This document shows, piece after piece, positions 38,091 to 48,790 of a stretch of 64,000 nucleotides of DNA. The position numbers and the translations under genes were made by a program. The stretch is from Pogonophryne albipinna (taxonomy: Eukaryota; Chordata; Actinopteri; Perciformes; Artedidraconidae). The stretch's first letter is position 1. Every line of letters begins with the position of its first letter. Below the pieces are notes generated by a model, which was not told where the DNA came from, made no database searches, and worked only from the letters and a program-made list of their open reading frames with translations. Location of the stretch: the NCBI GenBank assembly GCA_028583405.1, contig JAPTMU010000153.1:224756-288755 (forward strand). Reading direction: 5' to 3'.

Positions 38091-39048
38091 CTCATGAACT
38101 CCCTGATCACATTTCTGTTTCTGAATAATTTGACATGCACCACGTTTCCACACTGCCTGCTGCTGTATTCCCCTCTCTCCTGTTGCAGTCATAGCTGAAT
38201 GAAACTCATCTAAAGCACAGACATGACATGTTCTTATTCCTCAGCCTCTGACTCAGCAGGAGTGCAGTAGTAATACATTAAAGGTCACCGCTTACTTATG
38301 AAATAACAGCTTTTAGATGAAGTGGCAGAGGAGATGATCTCGTTTCACAAATACAGAATCTAGACTGCAGATATGAGATGTTTAGAGCTGTGTCTGAAGC
38401 CATATAGCATCAGTAAATAAAACTAAATCTACTTAGCTCTCTTAGGTACAGGAAGGGTTACTGTGTTCAGTGTTTGCTTTCCTCCACTGGCAGGACATTC
38501 ATTAAAAGATAAAGAACAAGAACAATGTGCTGCCATTATTCACGATTAACCAGAAGAGCTCGGGATGAATAGCTGTCACAACTTATTACGAACTCCATCT
38601 GAAGTTTACCGCACAGAATCCACGCCAATGTAAACATGGGGGATTGAACCGCCCTAAAACCGTCATATAGTCTTTTAAAGTGTCACTGTCACAGTCAGAG
38701 CTGAGGGAAGGTCAGGGGGGGGGAACACTTACTGGACAAATATATAACACATGAATCTCTTAATGTGTTTTGTATGTTCTACACAACCCTAACCCTAACC
38801 CTAGTTGTGTGTGTATTGCTGGGGAGTCAAGGGTCACATGTGGTGCAATTGAACCAAATGGTGGTTTCTTTCATAACAAACTTTAGATATTATGCTCTAC
38901 CTCTTTAGCCATAGGTCTCAGAATCAAAATACTCTGGAATTCTTTTTTAAAAAATCCAATTTTTAATTGTGACCAAATCTTTAGTCCAAATTTAGAGCAA
39001 TCATCTCTCATTTTGGGCCAGAACAAGACAGAACACGCTCTATATCTC

Positions 39049-39210
39049 CAGGGCCGTCCTTGGCCAACATGAGGCCCCACGCAAGTTATATGATGAGGCC
39101 CTCTGTTTCGGGAGCGTCGACGGGGGGGGGTGCCTCATTTTGCGGGGGGCCTCCGCAAGGTGAGGCCCCACACAGCCTGCATGTTCGGCCTGTAGGGAGG
39201 GACGGCCCTG
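39049..39210. mobile_element. hAT-like MITE, 162 bp
   Basis: Inverted ends CAGGGCCGTCC and GGACGGCCCTG, flanked by TATATCTC and ATATCTCC. The empty counterpart in the 42.3 kb copy reads CTATATCTTCTCTACACT with no insert, which proves insertion and a 7-8 bp target duplication. It has a G+C-rich interior with a G run at about 39121-39129. Confidence 0.82.
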
Positions 39211-39222
39211 ATATCTCCTCTA

Positions 39223-39665
39223 CACTAGAAAAACTTGAAGTCTTGCCCAGTATGTGTCTAACATCTAGTCAGAATGTGTCTCTCCTCCTGATATAAGACA
39301 TCATAACTTCAGAAGTAACATATTCTCGTCTTGTTTTTAGACAATGCATCATCTTGTAAAGTCAAAATTTTTTTATTTTGAGTCGTATCTCAGATTCAAC
39401 TTTTTTTTTTTCTTCACATATTTATTAGAAAATCACCAACTAACATCAGAACACAGAAAACGTTTGAGCAATTGCGGCTTTTATTCCAACACAACATTTC
39501 CTGATTCTGGTCAAATATAGTTCAAAATGAGTTCTCCTGCTAATTGCAAGATCTGATTTCTCTAAATGTCCCTTCTTATTTCAAGAGATCTCACCAAGTT
39601 TCAAGTGAAAACAGCTTGATTTCATTATTGTTTAACTTGTTTTTGGAGCAGCATGTTTTCCAGTG
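39223..39665 (+). mobile_element. TA-target MITE (CACTG/CAGTG ends)
   Basis: CACTAGAAAAAC at the left and GTTTTCCAGTG at the right. Left flank TA, right flank TG, where the empty paralogue at 42.33 kb reads CTCTACACTTTGTGC. It is a 443 bp uninterrupted member of the family seen at 10.4, 33.1, 40.5 and 51 kb. Confidence 0.8.
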
Positions 39666-39760
39666 TGCACTTTGTGCTATTGGGACCACATTTGGTGGAG
39701 GTGTGTAGATATGATAGATATATATGATGTCTGAGTGACCATGACCAATATGGTGCCATT

Positions 39761-40334
39761 AGGCCAGAAGGTGGCGCTGTAGTGGCGTTATTTAACCAGG
39801 GAAATCTCTGTCTGCAGTTTGACTGTCCTTCACATATCTGAAGTACCGCTCATCCAATCTTCTTCACACTTGCTCAGTTCTTAGCTGAGGACCTAAGGGA
39901 GAGTGGTTTCAAATGTAACGTCGATCAGATAATAGGTTCTTAAGAAATCCTCCAAGAAGCACCACCAAGGAGTCGGCCAATTTACAACTGCACTAAAATG
40001 TAGACGTTGTTTTTCCTCTGGTGTTTCTAGCGGTTACTAAACACTTTAAGATGCATTAACACCATTGTGTGAACTCGTTAGATTTGCAGATGAAATCACC
40101 ATCATCTCTCTGTATTCTCATGAACAATGAATGTACTCTGAACCCATCTTTTAAACCTTAAAGAGGAGTGTGAAAACACCGACGACTGAGCGGAGTAGTT
40201 TGAGTTTCCTCCACAATAGGTCTCTGAAAGCAGCAGCATTAATCACACCAGCACACTCCCTCAGTTATTAAGTCCTCCACCACCTTCAAGAGAAACAGGA
40301 ATCCAGCCGTGATCGTTTCTCACAGCGAGTTCGC
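39761..40334. other. Intergenic stretch
   Basis: Starts with GGTGGCGCTGTAGTGGCG, which looks like part of a dispersed repeat. Otherwise no feature recognised. Confidence 0.45.
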
Positions 40335-40465
40335 AGCCTGTTGGAGCTTCGGCACAACGCCTTTAGTTTCGGACAATAAGGACATTTATTAATATACGGA
40401 TCAGTATCTTGGTTTCAAAGCTGTTTCAGATTACAATCCACACAACCTGTTTCTCAAGGCAGACT
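40335..40465 (+). repeat. Segmental pair, 5' part, copy B
   Basis: GTTGGAGCTTCGGCACAACG and TTGGTTTCAAAGCTGTTTCA align with 37976-38090, with extra sequence (GACATTTATTAATA) in this copy. Confidence 0.65.
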
Positions 40466-40548
40466 AAGTGAGGATGTAGAGTCTTTATGTTCCATCTTTA
40501 CCTTCATTCAACTCGTCTTGTGTTTGTCTGCAATCCTCCAAACAACAC

Positions 40549-41224
40549 TGGAAGAAATGCTGCTCCAAAATCAAGTAAAAGGATAATGAAAACAAGGTGT
40601 TTTCACTGGTAATAAGTACAACAATCTGCAATTAGAACAAGTGCAGATTTGCTTGGTTAGATTTCTTGAAATAAGACGGATATTTAGATAAAGGAGATCT
40701 TGTGATTAGCTGGGGAAACTTACTTTGAACTTTATCTTACTGGGATCATTACATGTTGTGTTTCTGTCACAGTCTGCTCCATCTGTCCATCCACCAGTAG
40801 CCTCACCTTCTGCCCGCTGTCCTCTGGTTCGTTCGCCTGCACATCATCCGGCTGATTCTGTTCTGCTGGTATCCCTCCGCTCTATTACCAATAAAGGATA
40901 TTACCAATACTCCTTGGTTTCTCGAGTGCTGCATTTGGGTCCTTCATAAGATCGTGACAATTACAAAATAAGCCGTAAGATGTATTTGTCAAAACAAGAT
41001 GAACCATCTTTCACAAAAACCACAGCAGCTTAAAGAACTTGTTTCATTTGAGATACAAAATAAGATGTTTTCAAGAATCTTGAAGATGCGTTGTCTAAAA
41101 ACAAGGCCCTATATCTCACTGCATTGTTACCTCTTCAGTTATTAGCTCTTATATGGAATCTAAAGACATATTCTGACTAGAAATTAGACGAATATATTTG
41201 GCAAGATGTTGAGTTTTTACAGTG
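40549..41224 (-). mobile_element. TA-target MITE, inverted copy, split by a solo LTR
   Basis: Starts CACTGGAAGAAATGCTGCTC and ends GAGTTTTTACAGTG, minus orientation relative to 39223-39665. Removing the 206 bp LTR and one copy of its target site restores an element of about 460 bp. Its presence accounts for most of the extra length of segmental copy B. Confidence 0.8.
40754..40959 (+). mobile_element. Solo LTR of a retrotransposon
   Basis: A 206 bp insert starting TG (TGTTGTGTTTCTGTCAC) and ending CA (ATCGTGACA), flanked by the direct repeat ATTACA at 40748-40753 and 40960-40965. The paralogous MITE at about 10990-11010 reads GGTTACAAAAAAAGCC, the empty site. It contains AATAAAGG near 40892, a plausible polyadenylation signal. 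No internal retroviral region, so it is an LTR-LTR recombination product. The family is probably Gypsy-like, by inference only. Confidence 0.75.
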
Positions 41225-41897
41225 AAGCGAGTGGTGATTCTGTGGTTTCTCCTGAAGCCCTGGGCTCAGGTCTTTGTCCTCAGATTGCTGATCCCGTCTG
41301 AACACAACACACATCCTGTGGGAGGATTTCAATCCTTTCAGTCTTTCTCCCTGAAAAAGCTGCACACTTCTCTGCAGATACAGTCGGCTGACAGTGACGG
41401 AGAGAGGGTGACGAAGAGGAGGAAACAGATAGAGAGGAGAGGAACATCCACTCTACCTTCACATTGATTTAACAGTCTGAACACTCATTTTCAACCACTT
41501 CGGCTTTTCTGAACCTGCAATTATCCCAAAGATTAAGAAAATGTGTATAAATATGAGTGAATGTGAAATCTACACGAGAGAGAGCCATCAAAAGGACATT
41601 TTAAACCAGGACATTGCATTTTAAAGCATTTCTGCAGCATGACGATCCATTCTGCTCTCCAGTTCATTTATCCACGATTCTCCTCTTGTCATTTTTAAAG
41701 CCACTTAGAAAGCTCCGTTTCACGTGAGTTTTTAGCTTTATGACAAAAGCTTCTGACTAGACACTGAAATTGGAAAAACAATTCGCCTTCAAATACAGAA
41801 ACAGGAAGTACCTGACTCCTGGGATTCAAACACAGACGCTCAAACAGAAGGCATAGTAGATGAAGCTAGCTAGTAAATATCTAAACATAAATAAAAC
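41225..41897. other. Intergenic stretch
   Basis: Overlapping short frames on both strands around 41220-41467 have no recognisable domain. Nothing else seen. Confidence 0.45.
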
Positions 41898-42410
41898 ATG
41901 ACAATTAATGTGTTTGTCATGTTCTACACAACCCTAACCCTAACCCTAACGCTAACTCCAACGCTAACCCTAACGCTAACCCTAACCCTAACGCTAACGC
42001 TAACTCCAACGCTAACCCTAACGCTAACCCTAACCCCAACGCTAACCCTAACCCCAACGCTAACGCTAACCCTAACGCTAACCCTAGCAATGGTGGTGTA
42101 TTGCTGGGGATTCAAGGGTCAAGTGGTGCAATTTAACCAAATTGTGGTTCCTTTCATAACAAACTTTGGATATAATGCTGTAAATCTTTGGCCATGGGTC
42201 TCAGAATCAAAATACTCAGGAAAAAACAATCCAATTTTGAATTGTGACCAAATATGTAGTGCAGATTTAGAGCAATCATCTCTCATTTTGGGCCAGAACA
42301 AGACAGAGCACGGTCTATATCTTCTCTACACTTTGTGCTATTGGGAGCACATTTGGTGGAGGTGTGTAGATATGATGTGTGAGTGACCATGAGCAATGTG
42401 GCCGGCGTGG
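41898..42410 (+). repeat. Segmental pair, 3' part, copy B
   Basis: Counterpart of 38756-39760 without the two insertions. It serves as the empty site for both. It contains an expanded telomere-like tract at 41930-42088. Confidence 0.78.
41930..42088. repeat. Interstitial telomere-like repeat
   Basis: About 26 hexamers of CCCTAA type, mixed with CGCTAA and CTCCAA/CCCCAA variants. The paralogous position at 38786-38803 has only three hexamers, so the tract expanded after duplication or contracted in copy A. Confidence 0.92.
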
Positions 42411-42840
42411 GCAATCGGGCTTAACAGGTTCATCCATAACAACAGAGACGGCTGCAGATAGATAGAGATATGTTAAATATGAATCCACTGTTGAGCTCTA
42501 CCAACCTACAGAATGTCAAACTGTACGGACATATGCTTCGGTTACTTCCAGGGAAAACTCCTCTGCATTCTGAATAATAATCTGTCCAAGCTCTGACCTA
42601 CAAACTGAGTGTGATGGATAGAAAACATCCTGAAAACTAATCTCTTGTAGCGTGGACTTGTGAAGGGCAGAACATCTGTTCAGAGAGGGGTAACGCTGCA
42701 CGAATACGCGTTTCTACTGCGTCTGCTTTTCCTGCCAGTTTTATCAGAACCAGAAATACTTTATATATGACTGAGGATACACTTATTTCTTCAGGACACT
42801 GCTTTGAATGTGACCAGACTTATACATAAGGGTATTAAGG
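42411..42840. other. Intergenic stretch
   Basis: No gene or repeat recognised. Confidence 0.45.
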
Positions 42841-43550
42841 GAGATTCAAGATTCAAGGCTTTAACATCATTAGCTCAATGACTTAAATCACAGGCTCCTC
42901 CAACAGAGCAACATTAATATATACAGGACATAAAACAAATACAACTGATAAAATAGTGCAAGAGAATGTTTTGTGCAAGATGTGCAAGTAAATACAATAA
43001 AATATACTTTATTTTAAGGTGCACATATCCACCATCAACTAGTTGTTAATTAACATGCATGTTAGCAGTATATTGGTTTTTATCAGTCAGTATTAAACAC
43101 TTATTAATGCCTTATTCTAGATTACCATATTCTACAAGTACTAAGCCATTAGTTGAGAGTTTTCCCTCAATAACCCTCTAATGAGTGCTATATGTTGGTC
43201 TTAATATGCTCAATATGGGCATAATAAGGCAGCAGCAACACAAGAATAGTAATTCTCCCATGATAACACCTAAGAAATCTATTCTTATGTAACAAGACAT
43301 TAAACTAAAAGTGTTAATTGTGTCAAAATAACTCAAAAATAGGTTTTTCTAACTCAGAATATGTTCCCTATTTTAAAGTGAAGTCTTGTTCATAACCAAT
43401 CAGCTAGTAGTTTGACTCTAATATGTTAATTAACAACTCGTTGACGGTGAATAAGTGCACCTTAAGATAAAGTGTAACCATGACATTGAAATGGTGCAAG
43501 AAGAGACTATATATAAGTAAATGGAATGGAAATATAGATAACTAATTAGC
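42841..43550. repeat. Dispersed retroposon-like repeat split by a TIR element
   Basis: ACAGGCTCCTCCAACAGAGC, ATAAAATAGTGCAAGAGA and GTGCAAGAAGAGACTA words recur at 51281-51370 (ACAGACTCATCCAACAGAGC, AAAATAGTGCAAGGAGAGAC). The two halves here are separated by the element at 43005-43475. Confidence 0.65.
43005..43475. mobile_element. MITE with ~47 bp terminal inverted repeats
   Basis: The left end ACTTTATTTTAAGGTGCAC continues to CAACTAGTTGTTAATTAACA. The right end, read in reverse, is ACACTTTATCTTAAGGTGCA continuing to CAACGAGTTGTTAATTAACA. The ends match over about 47 bp with a few mismatches. The 471 bp element has no coding capacity. The superfamily is not determined because the target duplication is unclear. 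Confidence 0.82.
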
Positions 43551-43947
43551 AAGATGCAAACAGATGAGTGTTTTTGGAGGCACTGCAGGTTCAGACGCCC
43601 GTTATCTTTTCACATGATTGATAACAATTACAAATACAAAGCGGATGAAGCGTAGCTGATGTGACCGTAGACAGGATGACGGCAGCAGAAGGAGAAGGCA
43701 TGCTAACCTGGAAGATTGAACACAGGAAGTTCAATCAGAAAATAACTTCCTCACCATCAGTTCCTCCACCTGAGTGTTGAGTGTTATCAACTGCAATGTG
43801 AGTATGTTGGGGAGCAGAAAACAGTGTTTCTGTAAACTGATTACTGTGGGAGCTGCACACTGGAAATGTGAAGCATTCTCCCTCTGCTACATTCTGCACA
43901 TATAGATCCACACTGCAGCAACAAACAATACGATGCACAGCCTGAGG

Positions 43948-43950
<3 letters not shown>

Positions 43951-43980
<30 letters not shown>
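43951..43980. repeat. (CA)n microsatellite
   Basis: About 30 bp. Confidence 0.97.
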
Positions 43981-43981
<1 letters not shown>

Positions 43982-44082
43982 CTATAATATCCAGTTCAAT
44001 TGGGGCTATAGCAGGAATCAGATAATGACTTCTATCAAACAGCCCTCCAGAGTGGAATAAAAACTCCTCGTCTTCCTAGCTC

Positions 44083-44197
<115 letters not shown>

Positions 44198-44291
44198 ACA
44201 AGTCACCCCTCATTCAGTCCAACGGTATCTTACGTGGGAGGATTTGTAGCTGCATAAAAAGTTTCTGGATTGTGTGTCAAAGTGTATTCAT

Positions 44292-44295
<4 letters not shown>

Positions 44296-44364
<69 letters not shown>
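44296..44364. repeat. (TG)n microsatellite
   Basis: About 69 bp perfect tract. Confidence 0.98.
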
Positions 44365-44366
<2 letters not shown>

Positions 44367-45080
44367 CATGCACAGCGACATACAGTAACTCCTCTGCATC
44401 TAAATGACTGCGGTGACTGATCATAGCAGAATTAAGGAGAAACGACAGGGATTTGATCCGTTCCACTAACACATACACAACGTACATAAGAAGCTAAACA
44501 GGACTTCTTTCAATAATCTGTGTTATGTTAAAAGTGTGCAACAAAACTTTAAAAGTCCAAACTAACATCTCCAAATGTCTAATGTTGTCCCACCAGACAC
44601 CCAAAACTCAAAGATGTATTTTCTAAATGTATTTCCAGTCCATCTCGGGAGCCGGAGGGAAATCGAATGTTTGCGTTCTGTGAGTTAGGGACTAAAAGAT
44701 GCTCCATGTTTAAGAAAGTTTCAATTCCACAGCTATATATCCACAGGAGAAGATGACCAATGCAGCACTTTGGATATCACTTCAAATTGAATTTCTGTTG
44801 AGGAAGCTGCAGGCCAGATAAGCGTGTAGCGGTGAATAGAAAGCAGAGCATTAAAATGCAAACTACAGCGGGGCTTCGGCCCTGTTTTCACCACCGAGTA
44901 CTTTCACTCTCCGGCGACAACGTCTGTGTTTTGTCTCGTGCATATTTATGAAAGCTAAGCAGCCGTCGTCCCGCCCCATTACCCTCACACGGGGATTCTG
45001 CTCAGGTGTTTGAACCCAGAGAGTCGAAGTGGAGCGGGACCATCTGTTAGAGGCAAGAAGTGCTGAGGAGGAGAGGGGGG
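44365..45080. other. Single-copy-looking stretch, no gene seen
   Basis: The minus-strand frame at 44863-45096 shows no domain. The sequence around 44870-45030 is G+C-rich and non-repetitive, and could be conserved non-coding DNA. Confidence 0.4.
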
Positions 45081-45174
45081 AAGTAGTGGAGTACAACTAC
45101 TTTGTTACTACTTAAGTACATTTTTCTGGTCTCAGTACTTTACTCCACTTCTTATTTTTCTGACCACTTTTCAC

Positions 45175-46771
45175 TTTGACTTCTTACATGTTGAACTCAA
45201 ATACCTGTACTTTCTACTTCTTACATGTTGAACACAAATACCTGTACTTTCTACTTCTTACATATTGAACCCAAATACCTGTACTTTCTACTTCTTACAT
45301 GTTGAACACAAATACCTGTACTTTCTACTTCTTACATATTGAACCCAAATACCTGTACTTTCTACTTCTTACATGTTGAACCCAAATACCTGTACTTTCT
45401 ACTTCTTACATGTTGAACACAAATACCTGTACTTTCTACTTCTTACATGTTGAACTCAAATACCTGTACTTTCTACTTCTTACATGTTGAACACAAATAC
45501 CTGTACTTTCTACTTCTTACATGTTGAACCCAAATACCTGTACTTTCTACTTCTTACATGTTGAACTCAAATACCTGTACTTTCTACTTCTTACATGTTG
45601 AACACAAATACCTGTACTTTCTACTTCTTACATGTTGAACCCAAATACCTGTACTTTCTACTTCTTACATGTTGAACACAAATACCTGTACTTTCTACTT
45701 CTTACATGTTGAACACAAATACCTGTACTTTCTACTTCTTACATGTTGAACACAAATACCTTTACTTTCTACTTCTTACATGTTGAACCCAAATACCTGT
45801 ACTTTCTACTTCTTACATGTTGAACCCAAATACCTGTACTTTCTACTTCTTACATGTTGAACCCAAATACCTGTACTTTCTACTTCTTACATGTTGAACC
45901 CAAATACCTGTACTTTCTACTTTTTACATGTTGAACACAAATACCTGTACTTTCTACTTCTCACATGTTGAACACAAATACCTGTACTTTCTACTTCTTA
46001 CATGTTGAACCCAAATACCTGTACTTTCTACTTCTTACATGTTGAACTCAAATACCTGTACTTTCTACTTCTCACATGTTGAACTCAAATACCTGTACTT
46101 TCTACTTCTTACATGTTGAACACAAATACCTGTACTTTCTACTTCTCACATGTTGAACCCAAATACCTGTACTTTCTACTTCTTACATGTTGAACTCAAA
46201 TACCTGTACTTTCTACTTCTCACATGTTGAACCCAAATACCTGTACTTTCTACTTCTTACATGTTGAACTCAAATACCTGTACTTTCTACTTCTTACATG
46301 TTGAACTCAAATACCTGTACTTTCTACTTCTTACATGTTGAACTCAAATACCTGTACTTTCTACTTCTTACATGTTGAACCCAAATACCTGTACTTTCTA
46401 CTTCTTACATGTTGAACTCAAATACCTGTACTTTCTACTTCTTACATGTTGAACACAAACACCTGTACTTTCTACTTCTCACATGTTGAACACAAATACC
46501 TGTACTTTCTACTTCTTACATGTTGAACTCAAATACCTGTACTTTCTACTTCTTACAAGTTGAACTCAAATACCTGTACTTTCTACTTCTTACATGTTGA
46601 ACCCAAATATCTGTACTTTCTACTTCTTACATGTTGAACTCAAATACCTGTACTTTCTACTTCTTACATGTTGAACTCAAATACCTGTACTTTCTACTTC
46701 TTACATGTTGAACCCAAATACCTGTACTTTCTACTTCTTACATGTTGAACCCAAATACCTGTACTTTCTAC
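45175..46771. repeat. 37 bp minisatellite (~43 copies)
   Basis: Unit CTACTTCTTACATGTTGAAC then CCAAATACCTGTACTTT (37 bp). The main variable site is GAACCC/GAACAC/GAACTC, with rarer TTCTCACATG and TTTTTACATG. The period is not a multiple of three and no long frame persists. It is very homogeneous, implying recent expansion. Confidence 0.97.
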
Positions 46772-47139
46772 TTCTCTCATTTTCCAAACAGCTGGTTCCT
46801 TTAGTCTGAATGTGTGTTTGGTGGCGTGATCATTATTCTTTAGAGTCATTGCGTGCCTATTGATTGAACACGATCCGTGTATCCATCATTTCCTGGTCTT
46901 CTCTAAAGAAGAGGGACCAATGGAAACGTTGTCATGTTGCCGTTGTTCAGCATGGAAACATTCATTAGCTAACAATGACATTATTGTTCTATTAATATAA
47001 AGGGAGGTCAGGTACTCTTTAAAACAGCTGCTAGTTATGGGTACTTTTTACTGAAGTACACTTCAAAGCCTCTTTACTTTCACTTGAGTAAAGACGTTTA
47101 GTCAGTACTTCTACTTTCACCAGAGTATTTTTATACACA

Positions 47140-47410
47140 AGTATCTGTACTTCTACTTGAGTAAATGATGTGTGTACTTCTACTTGAGTAAAGGATGTGT
47201 GTACTTCTACTTGAGTAAAGGATGTGTGTACTTCTACTTGAGTAAAGGATGTGTGTACTTCTACTTGAGTAAAGGATGTGTGTACTTCTACTTGAGTAAA
47301 GGATGTGTGTACTTCTATTTGAGTAAAGGGTGTGTGTACTTCTACTTGAGTAAAGGATGTGTGTACTTCTACTTGAGTAAAGGATGTGTGTACTTCTACT
47401 TGAGTAAAGT
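47140..47410. repeat. 27 bp minisatellite, left part
   Basis: About 10 units of ACTTCTACTTGAGTAAAGGA plus TGTGTGT. The period is 9 codons, giving open frames on both strands. It is interrupted by the L2 LINE and resumes at 48672-48765 with three or four more units. Confidence 0.95.
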
Positions 47411-47418
47411 AGAGTAGA

Positions 47419-48671
47419 GTACTGCACTCAGGTGGCTCCAGTCCTACCTCTCCGACAGATCCCACTTCATCTCCCTCAACAATCACTCCTCTGCCACCGC
47501 TACAGTCACCCAAGGTGTTCCCCAAGGCTCAGTACTCGGCCCCCTCCTCTTCATCATCTACATCCTCCCCCTTGGTCAGATTCTCCGCCACTACAACCTG
47601 GACTTCCACTGCTATGCCGATGACACTCAGATCTACCTCAGCACCAAATCCCTCCATAACCCCCCCCTCACCCACATTGAATCCTGTCTGACTGACTTGA
47701 AATCCTGGATGCAAAAAAACTTTCTTAAACTCAACAGCAATAAAACTGAACTCCTCCTCATCGGCTCCAAATCCACCCTCAGTAAAACCCCCAACCTCAC
47801 ACTGACCATCGATGGCACCCCTGTTTCCCCCTCAACCCAGGCACGAAACCTCGGGGTTATATTCGATCCCACCCTCTCCCTTGACCCCCACATCCGCCAA
47901 GTTGTCAAAATCTCATTTTTCCATCTCCGCAACATTGCCAAAATCCGTCCCTATCTCACCCGCCCCGCAGCTGAGCGACTCATTCACGCCTTCATCTCCT
48001 CCCGCCTCGACTACTGTAACTCCCTTTTATACGGCATCAGCTCCACCTCCCTCAGTAGACTCCAGCGTGTCCAGAACGCAGCCGCCAGACTCCTCACCCA
48101 CACCAAATCATGGCACCATATCACCCCGGTCCTCAAAGAATTACACTGGCTTCCCGTTACTCACCGCATCAATTACAAACTCCTGGTCCTCACCTACAAA
48201 GCCCTCCACCATCTGGCCCCTCCCTACCTCACTGACCTCCTCATCCCCTACCATCCTCCCCGGACCCTCAGATCCACCTCGGCCGGCCTGCTTTCCACCC
48301 CCAAAGCCAAACTCCGGAGTTTTGGGGACAGAGCTTTCTCTGTGGCGGCCCCAAAGCTCTGGAACTCCCTCCCCCAAGACCTCCGTGAGTCCGAGTCCCT
48401 CACTCTGTTCCAGTCCCGCCTCAAAACCCATCTTTTCATCTCTCTCTATCCGTAAAACGACCTCCTCCTGACTGCTTTGTTTTGCTCTTGTTCTTGTTGA
48501 CTTTCTTTCTTTGTTTTGTTTTGTTGTTTTTGTTGTTTTTCTTAGTCTGTTGTCTACCTGCCCAGTCTATCTAACCCCCCCCCCCCTTCCCCCTCATATT
48601 GTAAAGCGTCTTTGGGTTCCATAAAAGCGCTATAAAAATCCAATTTATTATTATTATTATTATTATTATTA
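47419..48671 (+). mobile_element. L2-clade LINE, 5' truncated
   Basis: A 1.25 kb 3' portion of an L2-like non-LTR retrotransposon. It has the C-terminal half of the reverse transcriptase plus C-terminal domain (47421-48455) and a 3' UTR with a C run at 48576-48587. It ends GCGCTATAAAAATCCAATTT and an (ATT)n tail at 48645-48671, the usual L2 ending in fish. It landed inside the 27 bp minisatellite, which continues on both sides. The short flanking AAAG may be the target duplication. Confidence 0.92.
47421..48455 (+). pseudogene. L2 LINE reverse transcriptase, C-terminal 344 codons
   Basis: A continuous open frame entered without its start. Counting from 47421, residues 31-41 are the RT block QGVPQGSVLGP and 65-68 are YADD, the catalytic aspartate pair of the polymerase palm. 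HWLPV, a Tyr-x-Pro-x-Arg-x-Leu-Arg-Ser block and a WNSLPQDLR block follow in the C-terminal region, matching LINE proteins of the CR1/L2 group. The endonuclease and N-terminal RT blocks are missing through 5' truncation. No frameshift or stop interrupts it before TAA at 48453, so the insertion is young. It cannot retrotranspose on its own. Confidence 0.92.
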
Positions 48672-48765
48672 AAGGATGTGTGTACTTCTACTTGAGTACA
48701 GGATGTGTGTACTTCTACTTGAGTAAAGGATGTGTACTTCTACTTGAGTAAAGGATGTGTACTTC
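48672..48765. repeat. 27 bp minisatellite, right part
   Basis: Continuation of 47140-47410 beyond the LINE. Two units are shortened to GGATGTGTACTTCT. Confidence 0.9.
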
Positions 48766-48790
48766 TCCATCTCTGCTGAGGAGGTGCAGG

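Larger units (their letters stand above)
38756..39760 (+). repeat. Segmental pair, 3' part, copy A (with two TE insertions)
   Basis: Starts CTCTTAATGTGTTTTGTATG, then three CCCTAA hexamers and TATTGCTGGGGAGTCAAGGG. It aligns with 41898-42410 once the elements at 39049-39210 and 39223-39665 are removed. It ends at GAGTGACCATGACCAATATG. This may be a dispersed fish repeat rather than a unique duplication, but the order with the 5' part suggests a tandem segment of about 2.4 kb. Confidence 0.75.
45085..48790. mobile_element. Dispersed element inflated by two minisatellites and an L2 insertion
   Basis: Begins AGTAGTGGAGTACAACTACT, followed by TACTTAAGTACATTTTTCTG, the typical end of the same broad dispersed family as 36283-37945. 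Normal element sequence lies at 46772-47130, with CTTCACTTGAGT-type words. The rest is a 37 bp array, a 27 bp array and a LINE. The right end is approximate. Confidence 0.6.

Noticed and set aside
41930..42088. True chromosome end
   Set aside because: The tract is short, degenerate, and flanked on both sides by ordinary sequence that also occurs in a paralogue.
47697..48471. Host gene interpretation of the 252- and 219-codon frames
   Set aside because: The first is the C-terminal part of the L2 reverse transcriptase. The second is its out-of-frame shadow.
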